Positions 1 through 6,208 are shown, counted from the stretch's first letter. The stretch: 6,208 nucleotides of DNA from Solirubrobacteraceae bacterium (GCA_030447005.1 JAUJME010000099.1:1-6208), one strand, 5' to 3'. Notes: generated by a model from the letters alone, not told the origin. Numbers and translations: made by a program.

Positions 1-100
1 CCCGCCCGCCCCCGCACCCCCCCCCCCCGCGCCCCCGCCGCCCCCGCCCCCCGCCCCCCCCCACGACGCCCGCCGCGCCGCCGCCGCCGCCGCCCGCTGA
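1..100. other. C-rich low-complexity end, probable sequence artefact
   Basis: This tract is almost only C and G, with long C runs, very few A and a single T (position 98). Shifted by 147 bp, parts of it (about 61-90) still resemble the tandem repeat at 208-237, with many bases replaced by C or G. Agreement is better in 101-193 and essentially clean after 194. The TGA at 98-100, which closes the coiled-coil frame on its left, therefore lies in unreliable sequence and may not exist. Poly-C at a left contig end is what poly-G from leftward reads looks like on this strand. I see no gene here. The artefact reading is an inference. Confidence 0.6.
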
Positions 101-487
101 CGGGACCTGGCGCGCGCCGACTCGCTGCCCGCCGCGCGGCCCGAGCAGCGGACGGCGGTCGAGCGGCCCGCGGCCGACCGCGACGCGGCTCAGGCCCGCG
201 CCGACGAGCTCGAGGCACGGCTCGCCTCCACCTCCGAGGATCGGGCGGCGGCGCAGGCTCGCGTCGACTCGCTGACCGCCGAGCTGGCCGAGCAGCGGAC
301 GGCGGCCGAGCAGCTCGCCGCCGAGCGCGGCGCAGCGCAGGCCCGGGCCGATGAGCTCGAAGCCCGGCTCGCCACCACCTCCGAGGACCAGGCCGCGGCG
401 CAGGCTCGCGTCCACTCGCTGACCGCCGAGCTGGGCGAGCAGGGGACGGCGGCCGAGCAGCTCGCCGCCGAGCGTGACGCGGCCAAC
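101..487 (+). repeat. 147-bp in-frame tandem repeat (49 aa, seven heptads)
   Basis: Copy 1 (194-340) and copy 2 (341-487) are adjacent and match at about 130 of 147 bases and 42 of 49 residues by my hand count. A partial, more divergent copy occupies about 101-193. The unit encodes a block of the type RADELEARL, then TSED, then a stretch ending SLTAEL and LAAER. The period of 49 residues is exactly seven heptads, so adding or losing a copy keeps both the reading frame and the coiled-coil register. Many differences between copies 1 and 2 are synonymous third-position changes, which suggests selection on the protein since duplication. The partial copy carries three Pro replacements that look like base errors. 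Confidence 0.85.
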
Positions 488-3400
488 GCTCGCCTCGCCG
501 AGGCCGAGAGCCGTCTGAGCACCTCGACTCAGGCGCTCGCGTCCGAACTCGATTCGGCCCGCGCCCGGATCGGGGAGATCGAGGGGCAGCTCGCCGCGGC
601 GATCGAGGATCGGGCTGCGGAGCGCGCGCACGTCGAATCCCTGCACGCCGATCTCGCGGCGGAGCGATCGCGGGCCGCGGAGCGCGACGCCCGGCTCGCC
701 GAGAGCAGCGAGACGCTCAGCGCTGAGCGGCAGGCGGCCCGCAGCCGTGTGGAGCAGCTCGAGGCCGAGCTGGACGCCGCCCGGGACGCTGCGCGTACGC
801 GCGCCGAAGAGCTCGACGCCCAGCGCTCGCACGCCGAGCGGCTCGAGACCGCGCTCGCCGCGGCGGAGGAGGCGCGGCGGGCCGATCACGCCCGGCTCGA
901 AGCGGTCAACGGCGAGCTGGAAGCCGCCCACGCCCGAGCCGCCTCACTCCAGGCCGAGGCGACGGCGAGCGCCGAGGCGCTCGCAGCGGCCGAAGCGGAG
1001 CGCGACGCGGTTCAGGCCCGACACGACCAGGCGCTCGCCGAGGCGCACCGGCGAGTCGAAGGCCTCGAGACCGAGCTGCGCGCACTCGCCGAGGGCCGCA
1101 GCGCCGCCGACGCGCGAACACACGCCCTCGCGGCGGAACTCGAGGCCGCGCACGCCCGCGCCACCGAACTCGAGGCGGAGCTGGCAGCGACGGCCGGCGA
1201 CCGCTCGGCGGCGACGGAGACGATCGCCGCGCTGACCGCCCAGCTCGACGACGCGCGGGGCGCGACGGAGCGCCTCCGGCAGGAGCACGCCGGCGCCGCG
1301 GAGGCGCTCGCCGCCGAGGTCGCGCAGGCGCGCGACGAGACCGAACGGCTGCGGGCGGAGCTCGGACCGGCCGCCGAAGCGCAGACGGCGCTCGCCCGCG
1401 AGCGCGAGGCGCTCGAGCGGAGGCTGGCGGCGACGGCGGCCGAGCTGGCCGCGGCTCAGGAGGGCAGGTCCGCCGCCCAGGCCGACGTCGACGCGCTCAG
1501 GACGGAGCTCGCCGCCGCCCGGGCGGACTACGAGGAGCGCCTCGGCGACGACCGTCGGCGGGCGGACGAGCTCCAGGCGGCACTGACCGAGGCCGAAGCC
1601 GCGAATGCGACGGCGAGCCGCGACCTCGACGCGGCCCGTGCAGCGCTCGCCGCCCACGAGAGCGAGCGCGCCGAGCTCGAGGAGCGGGCGGCCTCCATCG
1701 AGGCACGAGCCGCCGACCTCGAGACGGCGCTCACCACCGCGACCGCCGACCTCGAGGCGGCGCGGGCCGGCCGCACGGAGGAGCTCGCCCGCGCGGTGCA
1801 ACGCGTCGACGAGCTCGCCGCGCAGCTCGCCGGCGCCCGCGAGCGGCTCGAGGCGGAGCAGGCCGAGCGCTCGCGCCTCGAGGCGCGCGCGGCCGACCTC
1901 GAGACCTCGCTGGCCGCGGCAGAGGAGCACAGGCGCGACCTCGCGGCCCGGCTCCAGGACGCCCAGGACGACCTGGCGGCGTCGACCGGCGACCGCGCGG
2001 AGGCCGAGGCGACGATCGACGCCCTCACCGCAGAGCGAGAGGCCGCCCGGGAGAGCCTCGCCGCCGCCGAGGCGCGAGCCGACGCGCTGAGCGCCGACGC
2101 CGGCCGGCTCGAGCAGGCGCTCGCGGACGCGGAGCAGGCCCGCGCGGCGCTCGAGTCCGAGCTGACGGCCGCGCGCACCCAGGCCCGGACGGCGAACGAA
2201 CGCGTCACCGAGCTCGAGGCGGACCTCACCGGCACCGGCGAAGGCCTCCACGAAGCACGCGAGCACGCCGCAGCATCCGAGGCCCGCGCGGAGCGGCTCG
2301 ACGGCGAGCTCCGGGCGGCGACCGGCGAGCTCGATCGGCTGCGGGCCGCCCTCACGGAGACCGAGCAGGCCGCCGCCCAGCGAGCCGCGGCGCTCGACGC
2401 CGAGCTGGCCGCCGCCCGCGGCGACGCTTCGCGCCTCGGGAACCGGCTCACCGCCGTCGATGGAGAGCTGGCACAGGCGCGGACGGCCCAGGACGAGATC
2501 GCCGCCGAGCGCGACGCGCTCCGCCAGACCGCCGAAGCGGGCCGGCAGCGCACGGACGAGCTGGCGGGCGACCTCCGAGCCGCGGGCGAGCGGCAGGCCG
2601 AGCTCGCCGCCCGGGTGCAGACGCTCGAGTCCGAGCTGGCGGAGGCCGCGCAGCACGAGGCCGCCGCCGTCCGGCTGGGCGAGGAGCTCGAGGAGGCGCG
2701 CGCCGCCCACGCCGCCGCCGGCGAGCGCAGCCGGACCCTCGAGCACGAGCTCACCCGAGCCCGCCAGCACGCGGTGGAGCTCGACGCGCGCGCCGGCAGC
2801 TTCGAGTCCCGCCTCGGCGAGGAGACCGCCCGCGCGCTGGCCCTGAGCGTCGAGGTGGAGCGGCTGCGCGACGCCGAGGCCCGCGAGCGCACCGCCGCCG
2901 AGGCGGTCGCCCGCGCCGAGTCGCGCATCGAGGAGGCCGAGGCGGCGCTGGCGCAGGCCGCCGCCGAGAACGAGCGCCAGGCGGCGGAGCGCGGCGAGCT
3001 CGAGGACGCCGTCCGGCGGCTCACCCAGGAGCGCGACGCCGCGCGGACCGCCGAGACGGAGCTCGCGCACCGGCGCGACGAGGCGCTCGCCCGCGCCGCC
3101 GAGCTCGAGCGCGCGCTCGCCGCCGCCGAGGACCGCACGGACCGGATCGCGGCGGAGCTCGACCAGGCGCGCTCCACCGCGCTCGAGGTCCGCGAGCCCG
3201 AGCACTCGCCGGCCGAGGTCGAGGCGCTCATGCGCCACGTCGCGGAGACCGACCGCCGCATCCGCGACCTCGAGGCCGCGCTCGCGGAGTCGCTCTCCGA
3301 CGAGGAGCGCCAGGCCGCCGCCCGCCTCGCGCTCGAGGACCGCGCCCGCCGTGCCGAGGCCGCGCTCGCCGAAGCGCGCCGCCACGCCGAGCGCCTGGAG

Positions 3401-3910
3401 GCCGAGCTCGCCGCCGCTCCTCCCCTCCCGGCCACCACCCCCCCCGCCCCGGCCGCCGCCCCGGTCGCCCCGGAGCTCGAAGAGGCGCGCCGCGCCGTCG
3501 CCGCCCACGCCGCCGCCGAGGCGACCGCCCAGGCGGAGCTGGCGGAGATCCGGGGCCGCATCGGCGACCTCGAGAAGATCCGCGGCTGGCTCGACGACGC
3601 CGTCCGCGAGGTACGGGCCAACGGCGGCTCGGCAGCGCCGCTGGCCGCCATCGACGCCGGCCCCCGGCCCGACGGCGCCGCCCAGCGCCGGCGCGGCCTG
3701 CTCGGCCGCCGCGGCCGCGACGAGGGCGCCGAGGCCCAGCCGGCGTCCGAGCTCGAGAAGCTCTTCGCCGAGATCGACCGCGTCCGGCTCGACGCCGAGC
3801 GCCCCCAGGCCGAGGCCGACGCGGCCTCCGCGCGCCTCCAGGAGAGCGCCCGGCAGCGGGCCGAGGCCGAGCGGCGCCTGGCGGCCGCCCAGGGCCGGCC
3901 GCCCGCCTAG
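101..3910 (+). CDS. Giant Ala/Glu/Arg-rich coiled-coil protein, 5'-truncated
   Basis: The frame is open from just after TGA 98-100 to TAG 3908-3910 (1269 codons plus stop). No ATG, GTG or TTG occurs in frame before GTG 749. That GTG has no clear ribosome binding site and lies inside continuous coiled coil, so the true start is probably upstream and lost at the contig end. Numbering from GTG 749 (1053 aa): near-continuous heptads with Leu/Ala/Val cores and Glu/Arg flanks run over 1-888. The only prolines there are 207, 817 and 821, leaving a proline-free rod of about 609 residues. Then come a Pro/Ala hinge (889-908), a short coil (909-957), a Gly/Pro/Arg-rich linker (958-1000) with a basic patch at 980-990, and a final coil. 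There is no Cys, only two Lys (both after the hinge), few aromatics, no membrane segment and no ATPase motif. Family unknown; a filament-like or scaffold role is only inferred. It converges on the lipid kinase gene. Confidence 0.8.
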   Translation, partial: RDLARADSLPAARPEQRTAVERPAADRDAAQARADELEARLASTSEDRAAAQARVDSLTAELAEQRTAAEQLAAERGAAQARADELEARLATTSEDQAAAQARVHSLTAELGEQGTAAEQLAAERDAANARLAEAESRLSTSTQALASELDSARARIGEIEGQLAAAIEDRAAERAHVESLHADLAAERSRAAERDARLAESSETLSAERQAARSRVEQLEAELDAARDAARTRAEELDAQRSHAERLETALAAAEEARRADHARLEAVNGELEAAHARAASLQAEATASAEALAAAEAERDAVQARHDQALAEAHRRVEGLETELRALAEGRSAADARTHALAAELEAAHARATELEAELAATAGDRSAATETIAALTAQLDDARGATERLRQEHAGAAEALAAEVAQARDETERLRAELGPAAEAQTALAREREALERRLAATAAELAAAQEGRSAAQADVDALRTELAAARADYEERLGDDRRRADELQAALTEAEAANATASRDLDAARAALAAHESERAELEERAASIEARAADLETALTTATADLEAARAGRTEELARAVQRVDELAAQLAGARERLEAEQAERSRLEARAADLETSLAAAEEHRRDLAARLQDAQDDLAASTGDRAEAEATIDALTAEREAARESLAAAEARADALSADAGRLEQALADAEQARAALESELTAARTQARTANERVTELEADLTGTGEGLHEAREHAAASEARAERLDGELRAATGELDRLRAALTETEQAAAQRAAALDAELAAARGDASRLGNRLTAVDGELAQARTAQDEIAAERDALRQTAEAGRQRTDELAGDLRAAGERQAELAARVQTLESELAEAAQHEAAAVRLGEELEEARAAHAAAGERSRTLEHELTRARQHAVELDARAGSFESRLGEETARALALSVEVERLRDAEARERTAAEAVARAESRIEEAEAALAQAAAENERQAAERGELEDAVRRLTQERDAARTAETELAHRRDEALARAAELERALAAAEDRTDRIAAELDQARSTALEVREPEHSPAEVEALMRHVAETDRRIRDLEAALAESLSDEERQAAARLALEDRARRAEAALAEARRHAERLEAELAAAPPLPATTPPAPAAAPVAPELEEARRAVAAHAAAEATAQAELAEIRGRIGDLEKIRGWLDDAVREVRANGGSAAPLAAIDAGPRPDGAAQRRRGLLGRRGRDEGAEAQPASELEKLFAEIDRVRLDAERPQAEADAASARLQESARQRAEAERRLAAAQGRPPA
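3907..3910. other. Shared CTAG holding stop codons of two convergent genes
   Basis: Read on the plus strand, TAG at 3908-3910 ends the coiled-coil gene. Read on the minus strand, TAG at 3909-3907 ends the lipid kinase gene. The two coding regions therefore overlap by four bases in a single palindrome. There is no intergenic space, and I see no hairpin followed by a T-run on either side, so each transcript must end inside or beyond its neighbour. Confidence 0.9.
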
Positions 3911-4902
3911 TCCCTGAGCGGCAGGACGGTGAGGGCGCCCGGCGCGACGCCGTACTCGACCGTGCGGTGCTCGCCGAGGAACTCGCCGTCGGCCTCGACC
4001 GGCAGCGGCTCCCCGTCGAGCGCCGTGATCCGCGCCGAGCGGATGCCGGGGAACGCGTCGACCTGCGGGTGGGCGGTGACCGCGGTGGCGCGCCCCGACA
4101 CCAGCCGCCCGATCACCGAGGGCATCTCGTGCGGGCGCGCCCGGCGCAGCGACGTGAGCGAGAGCGAGGCCGTGTCGAGGCCGGCCGCCTCGCAGACGCG
4201 GATCTCGCGCGGGCCGAAGTAGGTGAGGACGTGGGAGTTCTGCACGATCGCCGTGACGCCCTCGGCCACCCGGCCGGCGGCCTCGACCCGCATCCGGGGC
4301 GGGTTGCGCAGGTAGCGGCGACCGAGCTCGGAGAACGCGGCGGCGGTGAAGTGGAGCTGGCCGAGGTGCGCCTTGCGGTGCGCGGCGTCGTCGGCGGTCG
4401 CGGTCATCGAGGCCGAGAAGCCGACGCCCGACATGTAGACGAAGGGCCGTCCGTTGACGAGCCCGAGGTCCACCGTGCGAGTGGCGGGAAGCCCCTCGGC
4501 GGTCGCCGCCGCGAGACGCCGGGCCGCCTCGAGCGCCGTGCGCGGCGTTCCGAGGGAGCGCGCGAAGACGTTGGTGCAGCCCGTCGGCAGGCAGGCGAGC
4601 GCCACGCCCGTCCCCGCCAGGCCGGCGGCCGCCTCGCTCACCGTGCCGTCGCCCCCCGCGACGGCGACGATGTCGTAGCCGGCCCGCGCCGCCTCGCGGG
4701 CGAGCTCGGTGGCATGGCCGCGGTTCTCGCTGGCCGCCGTGCCGACCGCGCAGCCCTCGCGCAGCACGCCGGCGATGGCCTCGGCCTCGCCGTCGCGCGC
4801 GCCGCTGGCCCGCGGGTTGACGAGCAGGAGCACCCGGCTGCGCGCAGCGCGCGCGAGCGGTGCGGCCGGCCGCAGGCGCCGGTAGGCGACGGGAGCGGCC
4901 AC
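3907..4902 (-). CDS. Diacylglycerol kinase-family lipid kinase
   Basis: This 331-aa protein belongs to the DgkB/YegS/sphingosine-kinase-like lipid kinases, which phosphorylate diacylglycerol or a related lipid with ATP at the inner face of the membrane; for diacylglycerol the product is phosphatidic acid. The N-terminal catalytic domain starts at about residue 23 with VLLLVNPRASG. It has the nucleotide-binding GGDGT at 83-87 with Glu90, and the LPTGCTNVFARSLG block at 105-118. The C-terminal beta-rich domain ends with two DGE motifs (296-298 and 305-307), as in the family. Length fits, and no membrane segment is visible. The start is GTG 4902, chosen because an AGGGG Shine-Dalgarno lies 8 bases upstream and the domain begins soon after. 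It follows pgsA by 43 bp on the same strand, so co-transcription is likely. Recycling of diacylglycerol into the CdsA/PgsA pathway is the natural role. The exact substrate cannot be read from sequence, so I give no gene symbol. Confidence 0.92.
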   Translation of the reverse strand: MAAPVAYRRLRPAAPLARAARSRVLLLVNPRASGARDGEAEAIAGVLREGCAVGTAASENRGHATELAREAARAGYDIVAVAGGDGTVSEAAAGLAGTGVALACLPTGCTNVFARSLGTPRTALEAARRLAAATAEGLPATRTVDLGLVNGRPFVYMSGVGFSASMTATADDAAHRKAHLGQLHFTAAAFSELGRRYLRNPPRMRVEAAGRVAEGVTAIVQNSHVLTYFGPREIRVCEAAGLDTASLSLTSLRRARPHEMPSVIGRLVSGRATAVTAHPQVDAFPGIRSARITALDGEPLPVEADGEFLGEHRTVEYGVAPGALTVLPLRD

Positions 4903-4910
4903 GGTCAGCG

Positions 4911-4915
4911 CCCCT
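4911..4915 (-). promoter_or_regulatory. Ribosome binding site of the lipid kinase gene
   Basis: On the minus strand AGGGG stands 8 bases before GTG 4902, within the 43-bp gap after pgsA. It is the clearest Shine-Dalgarno in the window and supports the GTG as the start. The gap has no convincing promoter or terminator, which fits a two-gene transcript. Confidence 0.55.
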
Positions 4916-4945
4916 GCGCGGGCTCGAGCGGGAGGGGGGCGCGGC

Positions 4946-5506
4946 TCACCATCGCGCGACCTGAACCCCGGGCGGGGCGTCGGCGGCGCTGCGCGCGTAG
5001 CCGAGGGCGTAGTCGACTCCCGAGGCGACCGTCACGGCCACCACGCCGGCCAGCCACGCCTCGACCCAGAGCGCGCCGGGGCTCGGGACGAGCATGAGCA
5101 TCGGGATGGCGGTCATCTGGAGACCCGTCTTGAGCTTGCCGAGGCCGCTGACCGCGATGACGATCCCGCGGGACCCGGCGTGCCAGCGCAGCCCGCTCAC
5201 CGCGAGCTCGCGCAGCACGATCGCCGCCGCGATCCAGAGCGCGAGGCGGTCGACGGCCACGAGCGAGGCGAGCGCCGCACCGACCAGCAGCTTGTCGGCG
5301 AGCGGGTCCATCAGGCGTCCGAAGGTGGTGATGTCGTCGCGCGCGCGGGCCAGGTGGCCGTCGGCGATGTCGGTCAGCGCGGCGGCCCCGAAGACCGCGG
5401 CGGCGAGGTACATCGGCGCCGCGTCGTCGCCCAGGAGCAGGAGCACCATCACCGGGACCATGCAGATCCGGATGACGGTCAGCACGTTGGGGACGTTGAA
5501 CGGCAT
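4946..5506 (-). CDS. pgsA: CDP-diacylglycerol--glycerol-3-phosphate 3-phosphatidyltransferase
   Basis: This 186-aa integral membrane enzyme of the CDP-alcohol phosphatidyltransferase family makes phosphatidylglycerophosphate and CMP from CDP-diacylglycerol and glycerol-3-phosphate, the first committed step to phosphatidylglycerol and cardiolipin. The signature DGxxAR(x8)GxxxDxxxD is complete: Asp49-Gly50, Ala53-Arg54, Gly63, Asp67 and Asp71. Typical PgsA features are the N-terminal NVPNVLTVIRI, RELAVSGLR at 99-107 and GKLKTGLQ at 123-130; the last two favour PgsA over other family members. Several hydrophobic segments are visible (about 8-26, 32-48, 73-98, 131-140 and 147-164). Length is normal. 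ATG 5506 is chosen because NVPN is the usual family beginning. The frame stays open further upstream, but only as antisense of cdsA with low-complexity, non-PgsA sequence. I see no clear Shine-Dalgarno. It is first in a probable pgsA-lipid kinase operon and divergent from cdsA. Confidence 0.95.
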   Translation of the reverse strand: MPFNVPNVLTVIRICMVPVMVLLLLGDDAAPMYLAAAVFGAAALTDIADGHLARARDDITTFGRLMDPLADKLLVGAALASLVAVDRLALWIAAAIVLRELAVSGLRWHAGSRGIVIAVSGLGKLKTGLQMTAIPMLMLVPSPGALWVEAWLAGVVAVTVASGVDYALGYARSAADAPPGVQVARW

Positions 5507-5523
5507 GATCGAGGACGGATACC
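5496..5523 (+). promoter_or_regulatory. Possible promoter for cdsA
   Basis: TTGAAC (5496-5501) is followed after 16 bases by GATACC (5518-5523), a weak match to a housekeeping sigma -35/-10 pair. A start around 5530 would leave a leader of roughly 15 bases before ATG 5546. The -35 would lie inside the first codons of pgsA. AT-bearing sequence is scarce here, which gives the match a little weight, but it could be chance. Confidence 0.22.
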
Positions 5524-5545
5524 CCGCACCGCCGCCCGCTAGCCC

Positions 5546-6208
5546 ATGACCGCCACCGCCCCGACCCGCCGCCGCCCCCGCCGCCTGCCCCCCGACCTGC
5601 CGGCCCGCATCGCCGTGGCGGTGCCCGCGGCGGCCGTGCTGGTTGTGCTGATCGGGCGCGGCGGGATCGCCCTCGCGCTCGCCCTCGCGCTCGTCGGGGC
5701 CCTCGCGCAGTGGGAGCTCGCCCGTCTCCTGCGCGCGCCCGCGGCGGCCGCCGTGCCCGGCTGCCTGGTCGTCGGGGTGGCGCCGCTCCTCGCGCTCGAG
5801 CAGGGCGGCGGCGGGCTCGCGGCCCTGCTCCCGCTCGCCCTCGCCGCCGCGCTGCCGATCGCCGCGGCGCTCGCGCCGCCCGGCCGCCGGCGCGCCGCCC
5901 TGGCGGCCACCGCGCTCGGCGCCATCTGGCTCGGCGTCTGCCTCGGCCACGGCATGCTGCTGCGCGAGCTGCCCCACGGCGGGGCGCTGCTGGTCGCCGT
6001 CCTGCTCGCGACCTTCCTCGGCGACACCGCCGCGCAGCTCGTCGGGACGGCCTTCGGGCGCACCCGGCTGGCGCCGGCGATCTCCCCCAACAAGACGGTC
6101 GAGGGGCTCCTGGCCGGCGTGGCCGGCGGCACGGCCGCCTGCGCGCTGTTCCTCCTGCTCGCCCACGACTGGGCCTCGCCCGCCGAGGCGCTGGCGCTCG
6201 GCCTGGCC
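5546..6208 (+). CDS. cdsA: Phosphatidate cytidylyltransferase (CDP-diacylglycerol synthase), 3'-truncated
   Basis: The frame is open from ATG 5546 to the window edge (221 codons). It encodes the polytopic membrane enzyme that makes CDP-diacylglycerol and pyrophosphate from phosphatidic acid and CTP, the common precursor of bacterial phospholipids. After an Arg/Pro-rich cytoplasmic N-terminus (1-20), hydrophobic segments begin with RIAVAVPAAAVLVVLIG at 21-37. The recognisable CdsA core follows: LGDTAAQLVGTAFGRTRLAP around Asp160, then SPNKTVEG at 180-187. Known CdsA proteins are roughly 260-300 aa, so about 50-70 residues, including the C-terminal signature, lie beyond 6208. The start is firm: an in-frame TAG at 5540-5542 sits one codon before the ATG, and later GTGs (5615, 5621) would cut into the first membrane segment. 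No Shine-Dalgarno is evident, so a leaderless or short-leader mRNA is possible. It is divergent from pgsA, 39 bp away, and supplies PgsA's substrate. Confidence 0.9.
   Translation, partial: MTATAPTRRRPRRLPPDLPARIAVAVPAAAVLVVLIGRGGIALALALALVGALAQWELARLLRAPAAAAVPGCLVVGVAPLLALEQGGGGLAALLPLALAAALPIAAALAPPGRRRAALAATALGAIWLGVCLGHGMLLRELPHGGALLVAVLLATFLGDTAAQLVGTAFGRTRLAPAISPNKTVEGLLAGVAGGTAACALFLLLAHDWASPAEALALGLA

Noticed and set aside
749..751. GTG 749 as the true start of the coiled-coil protein
   Set aside because: It is only the first permitted start codon in the frame. The same frame is open for 648 bases upstream with continuous coiled coil and clear repeats, and there is no good ribosome binding site.
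944..3508. Minus-strand open frame of 854 codons opposite the coiled-coil gene
   Set aside because: It is a shadow: in a GC-rich gene built from GAG, CTC, GCC, GCG and CGC, antisense frames rarely meet stops. The translation is Gly/Leu/Arg low complexity with no domain, while the plus frame gives clean heptads.
1528..3651. Second long minus-strand frame (707 codons), rich in Ser, Ala and Arg
   Set aside because: Same cause as the other antisense frame. Its Ser/Ala/Arg bias mirrors the sense codons, and no motif, signal or start context is visible.
3893..3900. GGCCGGCC palindrome just before the convergent stops as a terminator
   Set aside because: It is a simple 8-base palindrome with no loop and no T-run, expected by chance at this GC content.
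749..3910. SMC, RecN or Rad50-type ATPase as identity of the coiled-coil protein
   Set aside because: No Walker A, Walker B or ABC signature is visible, and the C-terminus ends in coil rather than an ATPase head. The missing N-terminus prevents complete exclusion, but an SMC needs a C-terminal head, which is absent.
3967..5097. Plus-strand frame of 376 codons across the lipid kinase gene
   Set aside because: It is antisense to a well-supported kinase with intact motifs and extends into pgsA. The translation is low-complexity Arg/Gly/Glu/Ala.
5094..5549. Plus-strand frame of 151 codons opposite pgsA
   Set aside because: It is antisense to PgsA, whose full catalytic signature is present. The Ser/Ala/Arg-rich product shows no family resemblance.

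Overview
This window has very high GC, well above 70%, and strong third-position G/C bias. Proteins are rich in Ala, Arg, Glu and Leu, and the long coiled-coil protein has almost no Lys. This points to a high-GC actinobacterium. A deep-branching class such as Thermoleophilia (Solirubrobacterales-like) is my guess, but no rRNA or marker gene is present to prove it. The left edge looks like the end of a contig.

Layout, left to right: (1) Positions 1-100 are a C-rich low-complexity tract, probably degraded sequence at a contig end. (2) Positions 101-3910 (+) are one open frame encoding a giant Ala/Glu/Leu/Arg coiled-coil protein. Its 5' end is missing, and its first part carries a 147-bp (49-residue, seven-heptad) tandem repeat. 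(3) Positions 3907-4902 (-) encode a diacylglycerol kinase-family lipid kinase that converges on the coiled-coil gene; both stop codons lie in one shared CTAG. (4) Positions 4946-5506 (-) encode PgsA, phosphatidylglycerophosphate synthase, 43 bp upstream of the kinase and probably in its operon. (5) Positions 5546-6208 (+) encode the first 221 residues of CdsA, phosphatidate cytidylyltransferase, divergent from pgsA with only 39 bp between the start codons and cut by the window edge.

The three right-hand genes form a coherent unit. The lipid kinase can return diacylglycerol to phosphatidic acid, CdsA activates phosphatidic acid to CDP-diacylglycerol, and PgsA turns CDP-diacylglycerol plus glycerol-3-phosphate into phosphatidylglycerophosphate, the precursor of phosphatidylglycerol and cardiolipin. 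The coiled-coil protein has no recognisable enzymatic domain or membrane segment. Its long proline-free rod, its Pro/Ala hinge and a basic linker near the C-terminus suggest a structural or scaffold role, but its function is unknown. I saw no tRNA, rRNA, CRISPR array, insertion sequence or convincing terminator.
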